From NCBI GenBank assembly GCA_029948255.1, contig JALIZF010001922.1, forward strand, positions 248,001 through 312,000: a DNA stretch of 64,000 bases, given 5' to 3'. A model generated the notes under the pieces. The model was not told the origin of the DNA and did not search any database. It was given only the letters and a program-made list of their open reading frames with translations. A program made the translations under genes and the position numbers. Every line of letters begins with the position of its first letter. The stretch's first letter is position 1. Shown piece after piece: positions 9,560 through 20,935 of this stretch. Source of the stretch: Telmatactis stephensoni (lineage: Eukaryota > Cnidaria > Anthozoa > Actiniaria > Isophelliidae).

Positions 9560-12500
9560 TGGAGAGAGGGGGTAGAATGAGCGCACCGTCGGCTTCCTGG
9601 GAGACTAGCTTCTAGCTTTGCTTCTAGCTGAAGAAACTTCCGACGTTAAATATAGTGCTTTACCTTTACCTTTTTCCATGACTGCTAGCTGTAAAACTGG
9701 CTCCATAAACAAGAAGCCACATGATTGTGTTTGCTCTGTGTACCCTTTACTTGGACTTATAGTAGGGATTGATTTTTGAATCGAGAATGTTCAGATGTTG
9801 GTGTAAAATGTGCCTAAATTTCTGCGTGTGATGAATCACTACTTTGCTCGATTCCGAGGTTGCTATGGCAACGAAATGTAAATAAATAGTGTAAACAACA
9901 CTGAATGTGTAATAGCTTGACATCGACTGATTGGTTTACTTTGTATTCGCAGTTTATTTCTAAAGTAATCAATTAATGTAGGTGTAGTATTGACTCTATC
10001 ACCAACAGTCAGATAAGAATCTACTTTTTAAGATCGTTAATCAAATTAAATAATTAAAATCGTCGTACTTTTTCTGAAAATTTTGTCAAATTTTCTGCTC
10101 TCAAGGCCGTTTTTAAGATCCTGTGAAAATGGTTGCTATGGCAGCCACGTCTCCTTCGGCTATCTACCCCGGTTAGCCCGCATAGGTTATTGTAGATAGC
10201 TTGCATCTTTATTTAAATATCAATGATGCTTTTTCTTTGTATCCAAAAACTGAAAAAACGATGCTAAATAAAACATTGTTAAAACGATCATGGTCAACTG
10301 ATCAAAGGAGGAGCTCAAAGAAATCATAACTTGGACTTAAACTGAAATCGTTTCTTTCCCGAAAAATTATAGATAGGCGTTTACTACATGCAACAACTGA
10401 CGCTTGAGTTTTCAGATTTGAATTCACAATTTCGTCGTTTCTGAGAGAAATCTTTCCGATTTTTTGAGGAAAAACTTTTTACACAACTGTCAACATCAGG
10501 AACTTTGCATTTTTACCGGATGATAAAAGTAGGCTAGTTAAAAAGTTGAAAGTACACACAAATGAATGTAAAGCTAGATAAGCTAGATAAGATAATAAGA
10601 TAAACTTTACTTCATCACGGTAAATTCATTAGCATTAGTAACTGAATTACTTTTTCTGAATTCAATGTGAATAAATAAAAATATAAATATAAAATCGATC
10701 TGCTCAGTGGCGGATCCAGGATTTTTCCAAGGGGGGTTCCGTTTCTTAAACCCAGCTGTGTATAATACTCTATTCTTTGGTCGATGTTTGACAAAAAAGG
10801 CTTAAAACCTTCAAGGGGGGTTCAGTGGACCCCTTCGACCCCCTCGGAAACATATCCCTGACAACGTATCAAAAGTTCTACTCGATCGAAAAATGGCGGG
10901 AACGTTGCAAAATCAGCTTAGGAATATTATAGAGTGTCGTTGAGTGCTTGAACGAGGCTAGAAGAGATTTTAGTGATTCTTGTTGTTCCTTTTCTAACCA
11001 GAATACACGTATATCTGACCTCGTTGCGCATTCCGTCCTGTCGCCTTATTTGTGTTGAAATTTGACGTTTAATTGATCAATACAAGTGAAATATTAAATA
11101 TAAGTAGTTTACGTTTTGAAAGGAAGAGACCCAAGTGCGTACGACCTCAGTTTTGAGACAGTACTTAATATAAGTGCCTATAATCAGTACAAATTACTTA
11201 CTAAATAGCACTGATATAAAAAATCGAAAGCATTAGATCCCGGCGATAGATATACGAGTTGTTTTTACAATCAGTATAATATTATTATGTATCATGATAT
11301 ATATTCCACCTTGAGTTCCTGAGTTAAAAAATCAGTATACAAGGAAGTAAGTGCGTCATAGACAAAACGACTCTTCAGATTTCGTTTTTTTAACATGTTC
11401 TGACCGAAGTGACTGTCAGTTTTAGCAAACAATAGATGGACTCATTTATTTCAAGACAAATAACGGAAAATAGTCAATTAATTTTATGAAGGCGCAATTT
11501 GACATGTATGTTTTATACTATACAATATTATATGTTATGTGTAACTTAGTCTATGCTATATATGTTTGGTCTGAAGCTTGATCATCATATATAATTGTGT
11601 ATATTTATTAACTCGCCTTTTTTTCTTCTTTCTTTCTTAACTATTCTTTATATCCTTCAGAGTATTTATCATATATATATTTACTTATTTGTAATTATTT
11701 CTTTAAATTGTAGTTAAATGGTAGTTCTTTAATTTCAGTCTAACATAGTGTGTGTGTATATATATATATATATATAAGCCATTATGGCTTTTAAGTGTAT
11801 GACAGGTCTTGTACCTGAATATTTAAGTAGTAAGTTTATTTCTAGGGGTAGCGTTAGTGGTCGAGTGACCCGTAATTCGCAACAATTGAATATTCCACTG
11901 TGTAAAACAGCAACTGGCCAGAGGTCTTTTCATTATCGCATTGTAAACATTTGGAATGGCATTAGCCACAAACTTAAATTAAGCCCTTGTTTAAGTAGTT
12001 TTAAACGTAATCTTAAATTAGATATTTTAAGAAAGTTCTTATTGTCATAACTAGCCCAATCAGGCCAAGTATATATTCAAAATTTTATCATAGTTTTATA
12101 GTATTTTATAGTTTTTAGAGTTTATTTATTTAGTATTTTAACAATGTTTATGTATTTAGTTTATTTATATTTATTTATCATTGTCACTGAAAAACCCCTA
12201 TGGGGAGTTGTCAATAAAGTATTGTATTTTATTGTATATATATATATAAAAGTGAAAATTAAAAATTACAAAAGAACACACATGATTATCGCTCTACGCA
12301 ATTATGTGTATCGAGCACTTTTTAACTGTGTTAACTACAATTCCTTAATATTACTATATATATATATACGTGTGTGTGTAAAAATCTCTTAAACTAAATT
12401 TTTCAAATTGTAAATATTTCACTGCTTGCCTCGAATAGCTATGCTAACTGCGGCAGTGAATATTTCTAAGTGTATTTTTAAAAATGGAAATAAAATGATT

Positions 12501-15500
12501 GATTGATTGATTGATTGATTGACTACAAGTACCAGAATACGAATTTTCTTTTTCATCATTTCGAGTTAAAGAGACAACGAGCATTGCCCAGATTCTTTAC
12601 TGTAAAACTCCAAAACAAGCCTTCCGATTGTATTTGCTTTATGCACCTCTTGATGGGTTTATGAATTTTATCTCAGGTATTATTATTTTTTGGATCGAGA
12701 GCAATCAAAATGATTCCAAATGCGTCATCAGTCCATATTATAGCAAATTATAGCAATTATGTGTCTGATGAATCACTTTACATGATTCCGGGGTTTCTTT
12801 GGAAACGAAGTGCAATTAAATAGTGTAAACAGCACTGAATTAAATGTGATATTTATGATAAGTTGATTTTATAGAACAGTTTCTGGACGGATGTATATTT
12901 CTATAAGTACATACATTCAATTCGCTAGATGTATAAATTCATAAATTTAACCTAAATTTAGTATTTTTAATTCTATAATGCTTAATTTGTCAAAATCTTT
13001 TCCTAGTTTCCAGCTGAGTTGAATGCATTCCCCGAAAAGGATCATGGGTCAGCTATTTTGGTTAGCATTTCCTAATCTGATTTGAGAAAGTGAAATCGTT
13101 CGTGGTTTTCATAAAAAAACATTTTGTGATATTACCAGTTGAAAATCTATTTTTGTATATCAATATCAACTAATGGTACATCATGCCCACGTTGCAGCAT
13201 AAGCAAAAGTCCTAAACACCAGCAAATTTATCCATTTTTAACTTACTCAGTTCGCTGAAATTAAACTCTACGGTAAGACCAGCTTCCATACAAATAGCTT
13301 TGATAAAATAAACGATTTATAAATCATCTCTTTAGAAATAACATCGCCAAAAATGAGAACTAATTTATACATAATGAGTTTTATTTTCGTTACCTTGAAA
13401 CGCTGACTAGATTTTCTCAAAAACGGTCTGCTTGATGCATGCTCCGACTCTCGTAAAAACGCAGGAATCAGCCAAGAGAAAACGTCCCTTACATCCTTGG
13501 AAACACTTAGAATTTCTCAAGATGATAATAAGTAGTTTCGATAGCCATTTCTTTGTTTGAAATTGTGGACTTCAAGTGCCTCAGATTCACATTTTATAGT
13601 AAATTTCTGCTCAAGACTATCTCCTCGGCTCGCTAACCACAAACATCCACAGTCACCGAAACTCAGTGTTGTTTACTCCTCCAAACTTTTCCAAAACTTT
13701 GTTTTTCCATTCAAAGAGAACATCATATTAGCAAAGAGATCGGCAAATTGAAGCAATGATGTAATTTTCTATCATATTTCTTTACGTTTAGTTGGAAACA
13801 AACTCACAAGTTGAAGGACTTTGGCTGTCGTTTCGTCAAAATAAATGCTTTTTCCCGCCACTGGGCAGCGCGTCCGCTAACAGAAAAGGCGCGAATTTCT
13901 CGTATTTTATTATATGACTCGGAAATATTTTAGTGAAACTCTCTATTATGTCTTCTATAATAACAAAATGGATTTACATTCTAGAAAATGAGGCATTCGT
14001 ATTTTATCCATTAATAATCTTGGTAGGTATGAAGTAGTACAAAGAAATGCTAATCAAAATAGCATTTCAAATCCTCGATTCTGATTGGTTGACCTTGGGA
14101 TTGTTGCGAAGGTCAACTCAGCTGGTTATTATATACCTTTTACTATTTTAAAGGGGAAGTATATGTCAATTAGGATGTAAGTCCTGTTTCTTTCTCCTGT
14201 CACACCTCTATCGTACTGTTTATTTTTTCTTAAATAGACTGTTTCTTAGCTTTCATTCATTCACTTTTATACTTGTTATCAATAAAATAAAGTGCAATAT
14301 AGTAATAAGCAAGTGAAAATGACCATATTTTGTAATTAGTTCTATAGAAACAAGTGTGATTTGAATACATTACCATCACAACACCAGCATTCATTTCGGT
14401 CTTGGCTTGACGCTCGTAGCTTGACTTGCGACAACGATTTTTGAAATAAGTGTACATTATCATCTACATCTACATTTTATTACTAGTAACATCGTTAGAT
14501 ATCGCGCTAGCTTAAATAAATTAAAATTAAATAAATAACAACAAAAAATAAATAGCAACATATATAAAAAACACTATTGTAATTCAGACATATGTTTTGA
14601 CTTTTTACCAATCAACATTTTTAACTATAGTGAAAAGTAAACTAAACTAAACTAAATTAAATATGTCAAACTATATTATAGAGTCTTTTACGATAGTATA
14701 CCCACGATATATTTCAAGAATGTAAATCTGTCTTTACATTTTTTAAAATATATTTTAGCAAATTAAATGTAAAATGACAATGAATTATTTTTTCTTAAAG
14801 ATGTTATTTGTGATTAATCCGCATTGTTTGAGACTTCCGCAATGCGTCCGACTTCCGCCACGGCAAATTCTAAAAATAGTCTCTTATCTGACACACGGAG
14901 CATAGCAACGGCATAGCAACTACCTGAGACTACATAATGAGATGAGAATTTTTCTCTACTTTAGTTCTACAGCGTGTTTTACTACAAAAGTATGTTAAAT
15001 GGCTATTGAACTAGATGAACTTTTCCTGCATGTTCTGACATACGTCTTGGAATGGCTACATATGCTAAAGATTCACTTTTTCAAGAGAATGTTTTGTTTT
15101 CGATTCGTTACAGTGGGAAATTATTCCTTGTTTGTCTCTGTTGCTTTGCCGAGTTTCTAATCAGATGTCAGTTAGAAGCAGTCGCAATAACCCCCTTTTA
15201 ATGAGCTTTTATCAGGAATTTTTAAATTCGTAAAACAGAAAAAGAATTACCACAGCTGGAAAGAGCATGTTAAAATTAGCAAGACAGTGAAGTTTGATGG
15301 AATTAAATCCGAAACTCGCAAGAATATGAATTTTGAAAAGTGTGAATTTGTAAGAAAACCTTTGCTGGTAGGCATCTCTTGCCTATCTTTCACGATTTGT
15401 GAAATTTTACGAATAAAGGCCCACTTGGATGAAAATTGATAACAATTGGAAACTGATTATTTCTATCTGAAGGATGTAGTTAAGTAAACAACTACCCTCT

Positions 15501-18500
15501 GGCCAAAAATCTGCATTTCAAGCTCATTATCTAAGAGAAATTTTGATATAAAGGCTAAAAGAACAATAGGGTTGAGTAAATGACGTCATTTACTCACAAC
15601 TTAAATGCTAAAATACTTGACAATTTCTATTCGTCTTGTTTGAATGTAAAGAAAATGTTGCTTTTAGTGATCATTGGGATTCGTACAGATAGGTTTTACT
15701 ACGTTTCAAGTCATTTCCAGTTATTTTCATCCAAGTACCCCTTTAAATGGGCATGTTATTCTCTACATATCTTCACGTCGAAATATCGCGAAACTGCAAG
15801 CTTTCCTAAATATTCTGATATCTGTCCTGAACTGATTACTTCATACTAAAGATTCACTGACTTATTCAAGTATCATGTTTTTCGTTTAAACCAGCCATAT
15901 TAAAATCGCACGGTGTCTAAACAAATTTAGAATGGCTTAGTTATCCAGCACACCAGAGCCATCGAATAGACATATGGCTTTACCTAGAGAACAGCACATG
16001 GAAGGTATATGATGTCTGAACTAGGTTTAACAAACAGAGTGATAAAATCTCAACATTTTGTTACGCAGTGCCCCGGAAAGTCCTGGAAAACCTGTAATCT
16101 GGAAAGTGCTCGCCGTAAAGTGTGTATAAAGCCCAACATTCTGTCAGCGTCGCCTTCAAAATTGAAAATGTGCACCAAAACTTGCCAAGATTACCAGACA
16201 AGAAAGAATAAATTTTGCTTGGACTACTGCCCATCAGGTGAGAACACTTTCTAACGTGTCATCATATTTGAATATGTCAATAACAGAAATAGGTGACATG
16301 ACAAAAAAGTTTTCTAAAAGCTCATAAGGATTGCGTGATTTTTTTGGGTGCCAGAGACGTTTCCATGGAGATCCGGACAAGAATTCATCTACGTTCACAT
16401 GTCTTTTCGACCCGACATCTGCGACGTGAAGGTCATTGTCCGGGGATAAAACTCGTTAAGTAATGAACTACGCCCGGACGAAATAGCCTACATAAACCAC
16501 AGGAAGCCCAAGTTTCGTATTTTTGGCTGAGTTTAGCGCCATTTGAGCGTTCAAGGGTATTTTCGTTAAAAACGGTCAAATGGCGCTGAAACGTTAACTC
16601 GGCCACAAATACGAAAGCGGCAAACGTAAGAGATCTATGTCAAAAAAGACATGATTATTGCAAAATCTTGAAAAAAGGAAGGATGATTTATCGCTACATA
16701 CATTTACTATAAATATGCAAATATTGAGATTGGGCTCCCTGTGCATGAATTCACCTAAAGCAAAAAATTAAAATTTATGAAAATACCTTTATTCAGTTCC
16801 TTTTGTCACCATTGGCCACTGATTTAACAGGTTACATGACATCTCCTTGAACATAAAAATACAAAAATGAACTAGTTTAACAAAATATCTCATATGACAA
16901 AGAAAGAAAAAATCGCCGATAGGAAAATTACGTTAAGGTAATGGGCTCGCGCGAGTTTTTATCAACGAATTTTTCTATAAATCAACAGATAGTTTGTTTT
17001 TGAGTTGGGAACATCAAATCAATTAAGAAAATTGGGGGGGGGGGGGTCACGGTGCTAGTTTCGGTGCTACGATAGCTCGAAAAGAGCGAAATCTCGCCCA
17101 TTTCGTACGAATACAACAGATTTCAAATTTCGACCTCTAGCGTACGGTAAGTGTTTGCAAATATGCAAACTAAAGCCTTTCAGACATGCTCAAGTGGACA
17201 AAGTATCATGAAAAGTAATATGCATTCACTTATTTGTAGGTAAAGCTAAGTATTCGCATTTGAAAGATGAAAATCAGTTGTATTTACGCACGAATCGGAC
17301 GTTCGTTTTTTCCTGATCGACGAATTTTTTTACTTTTTAGATATGTGTATGTTTTGATAAAAATACGTCGAAAAAGTAAAAAAATTAGGATAGGTCGCGG
17401 TGCTAGATTTTCAGTTAAAGGCTTTGAATACTGCTACGTGGCGTCCGCCATATTGAAATATTTTAGAACACAGGAAGCCCAATCAAATTCGATATCAGCG
17501 CGCGCGTGCAAAACATGCGCAAACGCTATGTGCACGAATGCGCGAGCGCATTACCTTAATTGATTTCGTTCATCGTTTGCCCCTCACTCCTTGTCTCTGA
17601 GTACACAACTCAGTCTCCCAAAAGATTTTGTCACTACATAGAAAGTAGTGATTTCTTTTACGATAACAGATAAATGTCTTGAATGTTTGGACGATGTTGA
17701 GAAAACCGTTCAGGATTGCAGAGCATTTCACAACAAGACAGGGAAAAGCCACCCTCGAGATTGTGACGCATTGGAAAGAAGTCTGATTCAATGCTGTATG
17801 GACCCAGCAATTTGCAAAGGTATATTTTAAGTAAAGAAGGCATATTTTATTTCCATATTTAAAAAAATTCAATTTGATTGTTTGTTCATTTGCCCGTTTG
17901 CTTGCCACTTTGTTTGTCTGTCTGTTTATTGTTGCTTTAATTATCTGTTTAAAATTCAAACTTTTCACAAAGAAATGTTCAAGAATTTTACTAATTTTTG
18001 TTTGGCCGTTCCAAGACCTTTTTTCATCCTATACATGCATGTATTTGCTGACGCTAATTTTGAAATATTTGAAACTAAAAGTTAACATACATTGAATTTC
18101 CCTTCCTTCGTTTCCTTTTCCTTCTTAGCAGGATAATATGGAATGTTTTCTTCCCCACAGTTTGTCATCATTCGTTCTGTCAAAATGGCGGTGTATGTCA
18201 AGGGGGACCGAATTTGTTATCTTGTAAATGTCCTAAAGGATTTACAGGAGCATATTGTCAAAGGAGTAAGTATTGAAAAAACTACTGGATTCTGATAGAT
18301 TGTCATTTTGAAAAGTAGTTCGTAAATATAACCACTGAAAATTACAATCAAAGTGTTGTATTTACAAGAAGCAGCGTATAAATCATTATTGTCGAACGCG
18401 TAGGTTTTGTGACACCGATCTCTGACTACTTTTATTCCTTTCTTTTATCTTTTCTTTTCACGCCATTTGTCTTGTTGCCAAGAAGCCTGGCATCGCTTTC

Positions 18501-19452
18501 ATTCAGTATTTTCATTTTAACTATTAACTAGGTCAGTGTGCCGTAGAATCTCAAAAATGTCAAAATGGCGGAACATGTGTTGGTCCCAGTACTTGTGCCT
18601 GCCCACGCGATTACACTGGACCTCAGTGTCGTAGCAAGAGACTGGGTACTAAGCTCAATCCAGCTCCCAACGCACAAGCCATTCTTGATGCCGGCGATAG
18701 TGTGGGCAGCGGTATGTATTGGATCCAGCCTCCAGGAGAATCGATAGCCGCGCAAACATTTTGTGATATGGTATACTACGATGGGGGATGGATGCTGGCC
18801 AGTTATGGTATCGTGGGCTCGCCAACATCTTCAGTTTCCAACAAAGCCATTCCTAACATGAACAACCCCATGGGCTACGCTTGGCGTCCGAACAGACGCA
18901 TGGGGGGAAATGGTGTAATCAATCTTTCACAAGGTGCGGTGATGATGGCGCGAAATGCCACCTACATGATAATGGCGGCTGGAAATAACCCGAACAACGG
19001 TGGATTCGATCTGTACACCCACGTCTACAGAATCGATCTACGTCAAAATCCCTACAACATCACATTCGCCAATCACAATCGATTCAATGGTGCTGTGGGA
19101 GCCAATGGGATTCCTAAGATGCACATGACCGATTTTCTTGGTTGAAGGATTGAAGGGAGATGTTGGAGAGTATTTGCGGTATGGTTTTGGAGAGTCATTG
19201 GGTGTAACGTGGGGTGATTCCTACCCAACCGGCTATGGGTTTAATGACCTTGGTACCGCGCATGGTTCCTTTTATAAAGGTCCATTTTTCCCTAGCGTTC
19301 ACTCTCTTGATGGCCACTCATCTTGTGCCTCAAAGCCATGCAAAGTCTACCAGCCCGATATTTCCCAGGGTTCTGAGTCATACGTCCATAAAGGTTGGTA
19401 TACAGCCGACGCCACTGGTAAAACCGGCCAGACGTCCATTTGGTTCAAGTGA
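8640..19452 (+). CDS. Gene B: secreted Cys-rich / EGF / EGF / fibrinogen-like protein, frameshift in last exon
   Basis: Five exons: 8640-8708 (signal peptide), 16069-16237 (CPGKSWKTC...CTKTCQDYQ...CPSG), 17670-17819 (KCLECLDDVEKTVQDC...QCCMDPAICKG), 18161-18265 (EGF) and 18532-19452 (EGF plus YWIQPPGE...TFCDM..DGGWMLA). Phases run 0,1,1,1; the EGF exon is a 105-nt phase 1-1 unit. Exons 2 and 3 are open, unlike gene A. In the last exon a run of four T at about 19133-19136 replaces three T in gene A; the frame then meets TGA at 19143-19145, while the correct frame resumes to the shared stop at 19450-19452. With the lesion discounted the protein would be 470 residues. Intron 1 is 7.4 kb, swollen by a partial duplication and retroelement insertions. 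Secretion is supported by the signal peptide and cysteine content; function is unknown. Confidence 0.65.
9411..9680 (+). mobile_element. tRNA-derived SINE, family 1, full-length copy
   Basis: The head has a pol III A box (TGGCACAGTTGGTTAGTGCG, from about 9420) and a B box (GAGTTCGATCC, about 9465). It is followed by a family-specific body with CATCCTTGTTTCGACTTCTT and TTTAAATACCCGTAAAACGG, and a tail of TTTACC repeats. It is absent from the paralogous introns at 4200-4620 and 12560-12610, so it inserted after duplication. Other copies are at 24180, 41996, 60083 and probably 49080. Confidence 0.8.
10704..10862. repeat. hAT-type repeat end (CAGTGGCGGATCCAGG)
   Basis: The motif CAGTGGCGGATCCAGG opens a GGGGGGTTC-rich stretch. 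This motif is a common terminal sequence of non-autonomous hAT-like elements in animal genomes. Only one end is clear here, so boundaries are approximate. Confidence 0.4.
11505..12522 (+). mobile_element. Nested 5'-truncated LINE fragments with TGATTGA tail
   Basis: In the paralogous introns, sequence equivalent to TTTGACTACAAGTACCAG runs uninterrupted (4117, 9289). Here it is split: AATTTGAC ends at about 11504 and GACTACAAG resumes after a (TGAT)n run at 12497-12522, implying a short TTGAC-type duplication. The insert ends with an AATAAAA(TGAT)n tail typical of some LINEs. It contains the separate reverse-transcriptase remnant at 11784-12050 with its own tail near 12230, so two insertions are nested. 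Confidence 0.6.
11784..12050 (+). pseudogene. C-terminal end of a LINE reverse transcriptase ORF
   Basis: The open frame reads MAFKCMTGLVPEYLSSKF...GRVTRNS...LNIPLCKTATGQRSFHYR...IWNGISHKLK, ending before a stop. This is the characteristic C-terminal tail after the reverse transcriptase domain in jockey/CR1-type LINE ORF2 proteins (GLVPEYLSS, then a NS..L.IP block, then WN.L). Only the last ~88 residues remain; the catalytic domain is missing, so the copy is dead by 5' truncation. A 3' UTR ending in AATAAAGTATTGTATTTTATTG follows. Confidence 0.75.
15200..15400 (+). mobile_element. Fold-back MITE family F, left-half copy
   Basis: GAGCTTTTATCAGG, then a stretch with GCTGGAAAGAGCATG and GGTAGGCATCTCTTGCC, matches copies at 25650 and 59486. 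The right half seen in the other copies is missing. Confidence 0.6.
15400..15740 (+). repeat. Dispersed repeat with a CRE-centred palindrome (copy 1)
   Basis: The segment runs from a GGATGAAAATTGAT block to GTTTCAAGTCATTTCC and contains a 22-bp perfect palindrome at 15574-15595 centred on TGACGTCA. The same sequence in reverse orientation lies at about 36270-36570. Confidence 0.65.
16510..16618. repeat. Inverted repeat (small MITE-like hairpin) in intron 2 of gene B
   Basis: CGTATTTTTGGCTGAGTTTA...GCGCCATTTGA on the left pairs with TCAAATGGCGC...GGCCACAAATACG on the right. It encodes nothing and is absent from intron 2 of gene A. Confidence 0.5.
16933..17561. mobile_element. Non-autonomous DNA element with TTAA ends in intron 2 of gene B
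   Basis: The left end reads TTAAGGTAATGGGCTCGCGC and the right end GCGCGAGCGCATTACCTTAA; the ends are inverted repeats flanked by TTAA. Gene A intron 2 has an unoccupied site, GTGACCTTAACTGATTTCGT (about 5743), next to the same right flank TGATTTCGTTCAT. TTAA duplication suggests piggyBac-like mobilisation, although the inner termini do not show a clear piggyBac motif. No transposase is recognisable. Confidence 0.5.
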
Positions 19453-19537
19453 AAGAATTGGAACATGCCTTACATTAACAGCAATGATAGAACGATAAAA
19501 ATAAAAAAGATAATTGCATTTGTAGTAAAAATAGAAC

Positions 19538-19543
19538 AATAAA
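19538..19543 (+). terminator. Polyadenylation signal of gene B
   Basis: AATAAA within GAACAATAAAAGTAATG, 86 bp past the shared stop codon. Confidence 0.45.
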
Positions 19544-20149
19544 AGTAATGTTGCAGCAAATAATTGACTACGGAACCCAAGCAGTTTACCAGTTAACCAC
19601 TCAATTTACTGTAATTCAAATAGGGTCCCAGAGTAGTAAAATCGGTTAAAAATTACTTTGTTGTATATGCATAATGTCACATTTCTTTACACATAACTCG
19701 TTATCCTATAGATGTATCGCCTCTGTTAGGTTTTCTTTTGTGCTACCACAGCCGACAAATTGATTCTAACTTTTTCAGACGCTTTCAGGTAAAAATGTAT
19801 ACCCCAACAGCAAGGCCAAAAGCCATATCAGCCAGGGGCCAAGTGTTCTCGATAGTCAAAGCTATTCGCCATTCCGAAGTTAAAGACTTTTTTTTCAAGC
19901 TGAAGTAACGATTTTAAACATCTCATCTTAATAATCACATTTTCTTCATTTCGCTTGGTTTGTTGTTGTTGTTGTTGTTTTTGTTGTTGTTGTTAATGTG
20001 TCAAAATGCAAAGTGCTAACCGTGACCCGGAAGCAAAATTCTGGAAACTTGACTTCCAATAAATTGTACACTCTGTACTAGAAGAACCGGAATTTCTGAT
20101 AAATGGTAAGTGCTACTGTACTCTTCGACTACCACCTGGGTGCAGCTGG

Positions 20150-20560
20150 CCTGGCTCGCGTAGAGAATAAAAAGACCTTGGCGTCATCGTGTCTTCTAAG
20201 TTAATTTGTGAAAAACACACAGCAGTCCTAGTGGTAAAAGCCAATAAATTACTTGGACTGTTAAGAAGAACCTGCTGCTAGCTGACAAATATCTAAGTAA
20301 GGCGTACTTTGTATCTAACGCTTGTTAAGCCACACCCCTGTTGTGCATGCGTAGTGTGGTTTCACCGTGCCAAAGATAAAGTAGAACAAGTTCAAAGAAA
20401 AGCGACAAGATGGTTTCTGCATCTTAAGACAGGAGAAATGTCCTACCTTACGAAGACTGACTTGTGAACCTCAATCTACTTCCCCTGTAAATGATCTAAC
20501 GCTCTTTTACAAGTGCTTGCATGAACTTGTAGATTTAGATGTCCATAAATGTTACATCTG
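20150..20560 (+). pseudogene. Decayed LINE reverse-transcriptase fragment
   Basis: Translation with stops gives KDLGVIVSSKL, then KANKLLGLLRRTC, then RRTLYLTLVK, then KVEQVQRKATRWFLHLK, then FYKCLHELVDLDV-like remnants. This succession (KDLGV.vs..., AnK.LG.l.Rt, ..qRraTR.i..l) is the thumb/connection region of CR1/L2-type LINE reverse transcriptases common in cnidarian genomes. It is interrupted by several stop codons and has no start, so it is an old dead copy. Plus strand, same direction as gene B. Confidence 0.7.
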
Positions 20561-20644
20561 TAACACACGGTTCGTAGTATCGCGCGTGCACAAAATTCAA
20601 CTGCTCTAGACTGAGTCTACTAAGAGCGCTTGAGACTGGTACAC

Positions 20645-20935
20645 ACGAGGTAGCTTGCTCTCACAACATGCTCTCACAACACGCTCTTTGGTCATTTTGC
20701 ACAACGTGTAAACACAAGGGAGCATCTTCAAGTTTGTTCAATTTGCTTCTGGAGTTTACTCCGTCATAATTAACCAGCTTAATATCAGGGAGCATTAGCA
20801 GGGAGCAAAACGTTTGTTGCGCAACACATTTTCTGGCGTAAAATCATTGGTACACACGAGGGAGTTATACTACTCCAGGAGCGTGTTGCGGAAGCAAGCT
20901 CCTTCGTGTGTACAAGAAGAATTTGAAGATGGACG
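20645..20935. mobile_element. Inverted-repeat element (MITE-like)
   Basis: TGGTACACACGAGGTAGCTT near the left and AAGCTCCTTCGTGTGTACA near the right form imperfect terminal inverted repeats. An inner GGTACACACGAGGGAG repeat occurs near 20850. No coding capacity was recognised. Confidence 0.5.

Larger units (their letters stand above)
11030..12870 (+). repeat. Extra copy of the intron-1 sequence inside gene B, interrupted by retroelements
   Basis: From GCGCATTCCGTCCTG (about 11035) the sequence follows intron 1 of genes A and B. It includes the GGAAGTAAGTGCGTCATAGA segment and, near 12770, GATGAATCAC...GGAAACGAAGTGCAATTAAATAG, parallel to 4743 and 9830. No signal-peptide exon or promoter block precedes it. 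It is interrupted from about 11505 to 12522 by LINE sequence. Confidence 0.65.
8709..16068 (+). other. Intron 1 of gene B: paralogous intron copies, SINE, LINE insertions
   Basis: The intron contains a copy of the gene A intron-1 sequence (8815-9920), a SINE (9411-9680), one end of a hAT-like repeat (10704-10860), a second copy of the same intron sequence (11030-12870) without exon 1, nested LINE pieces, and a dispersed repeat (15200-15740). Between about 12,880 and 15,190 I recognise nothing. Confidence 0.55.

Noticed and set aside
17267..17563. 98-codon open frame on the plus strand
   Set aside because: Lies inside the TTAA-flanked repeat element in gene B intron 2 and has no recognisable domain.
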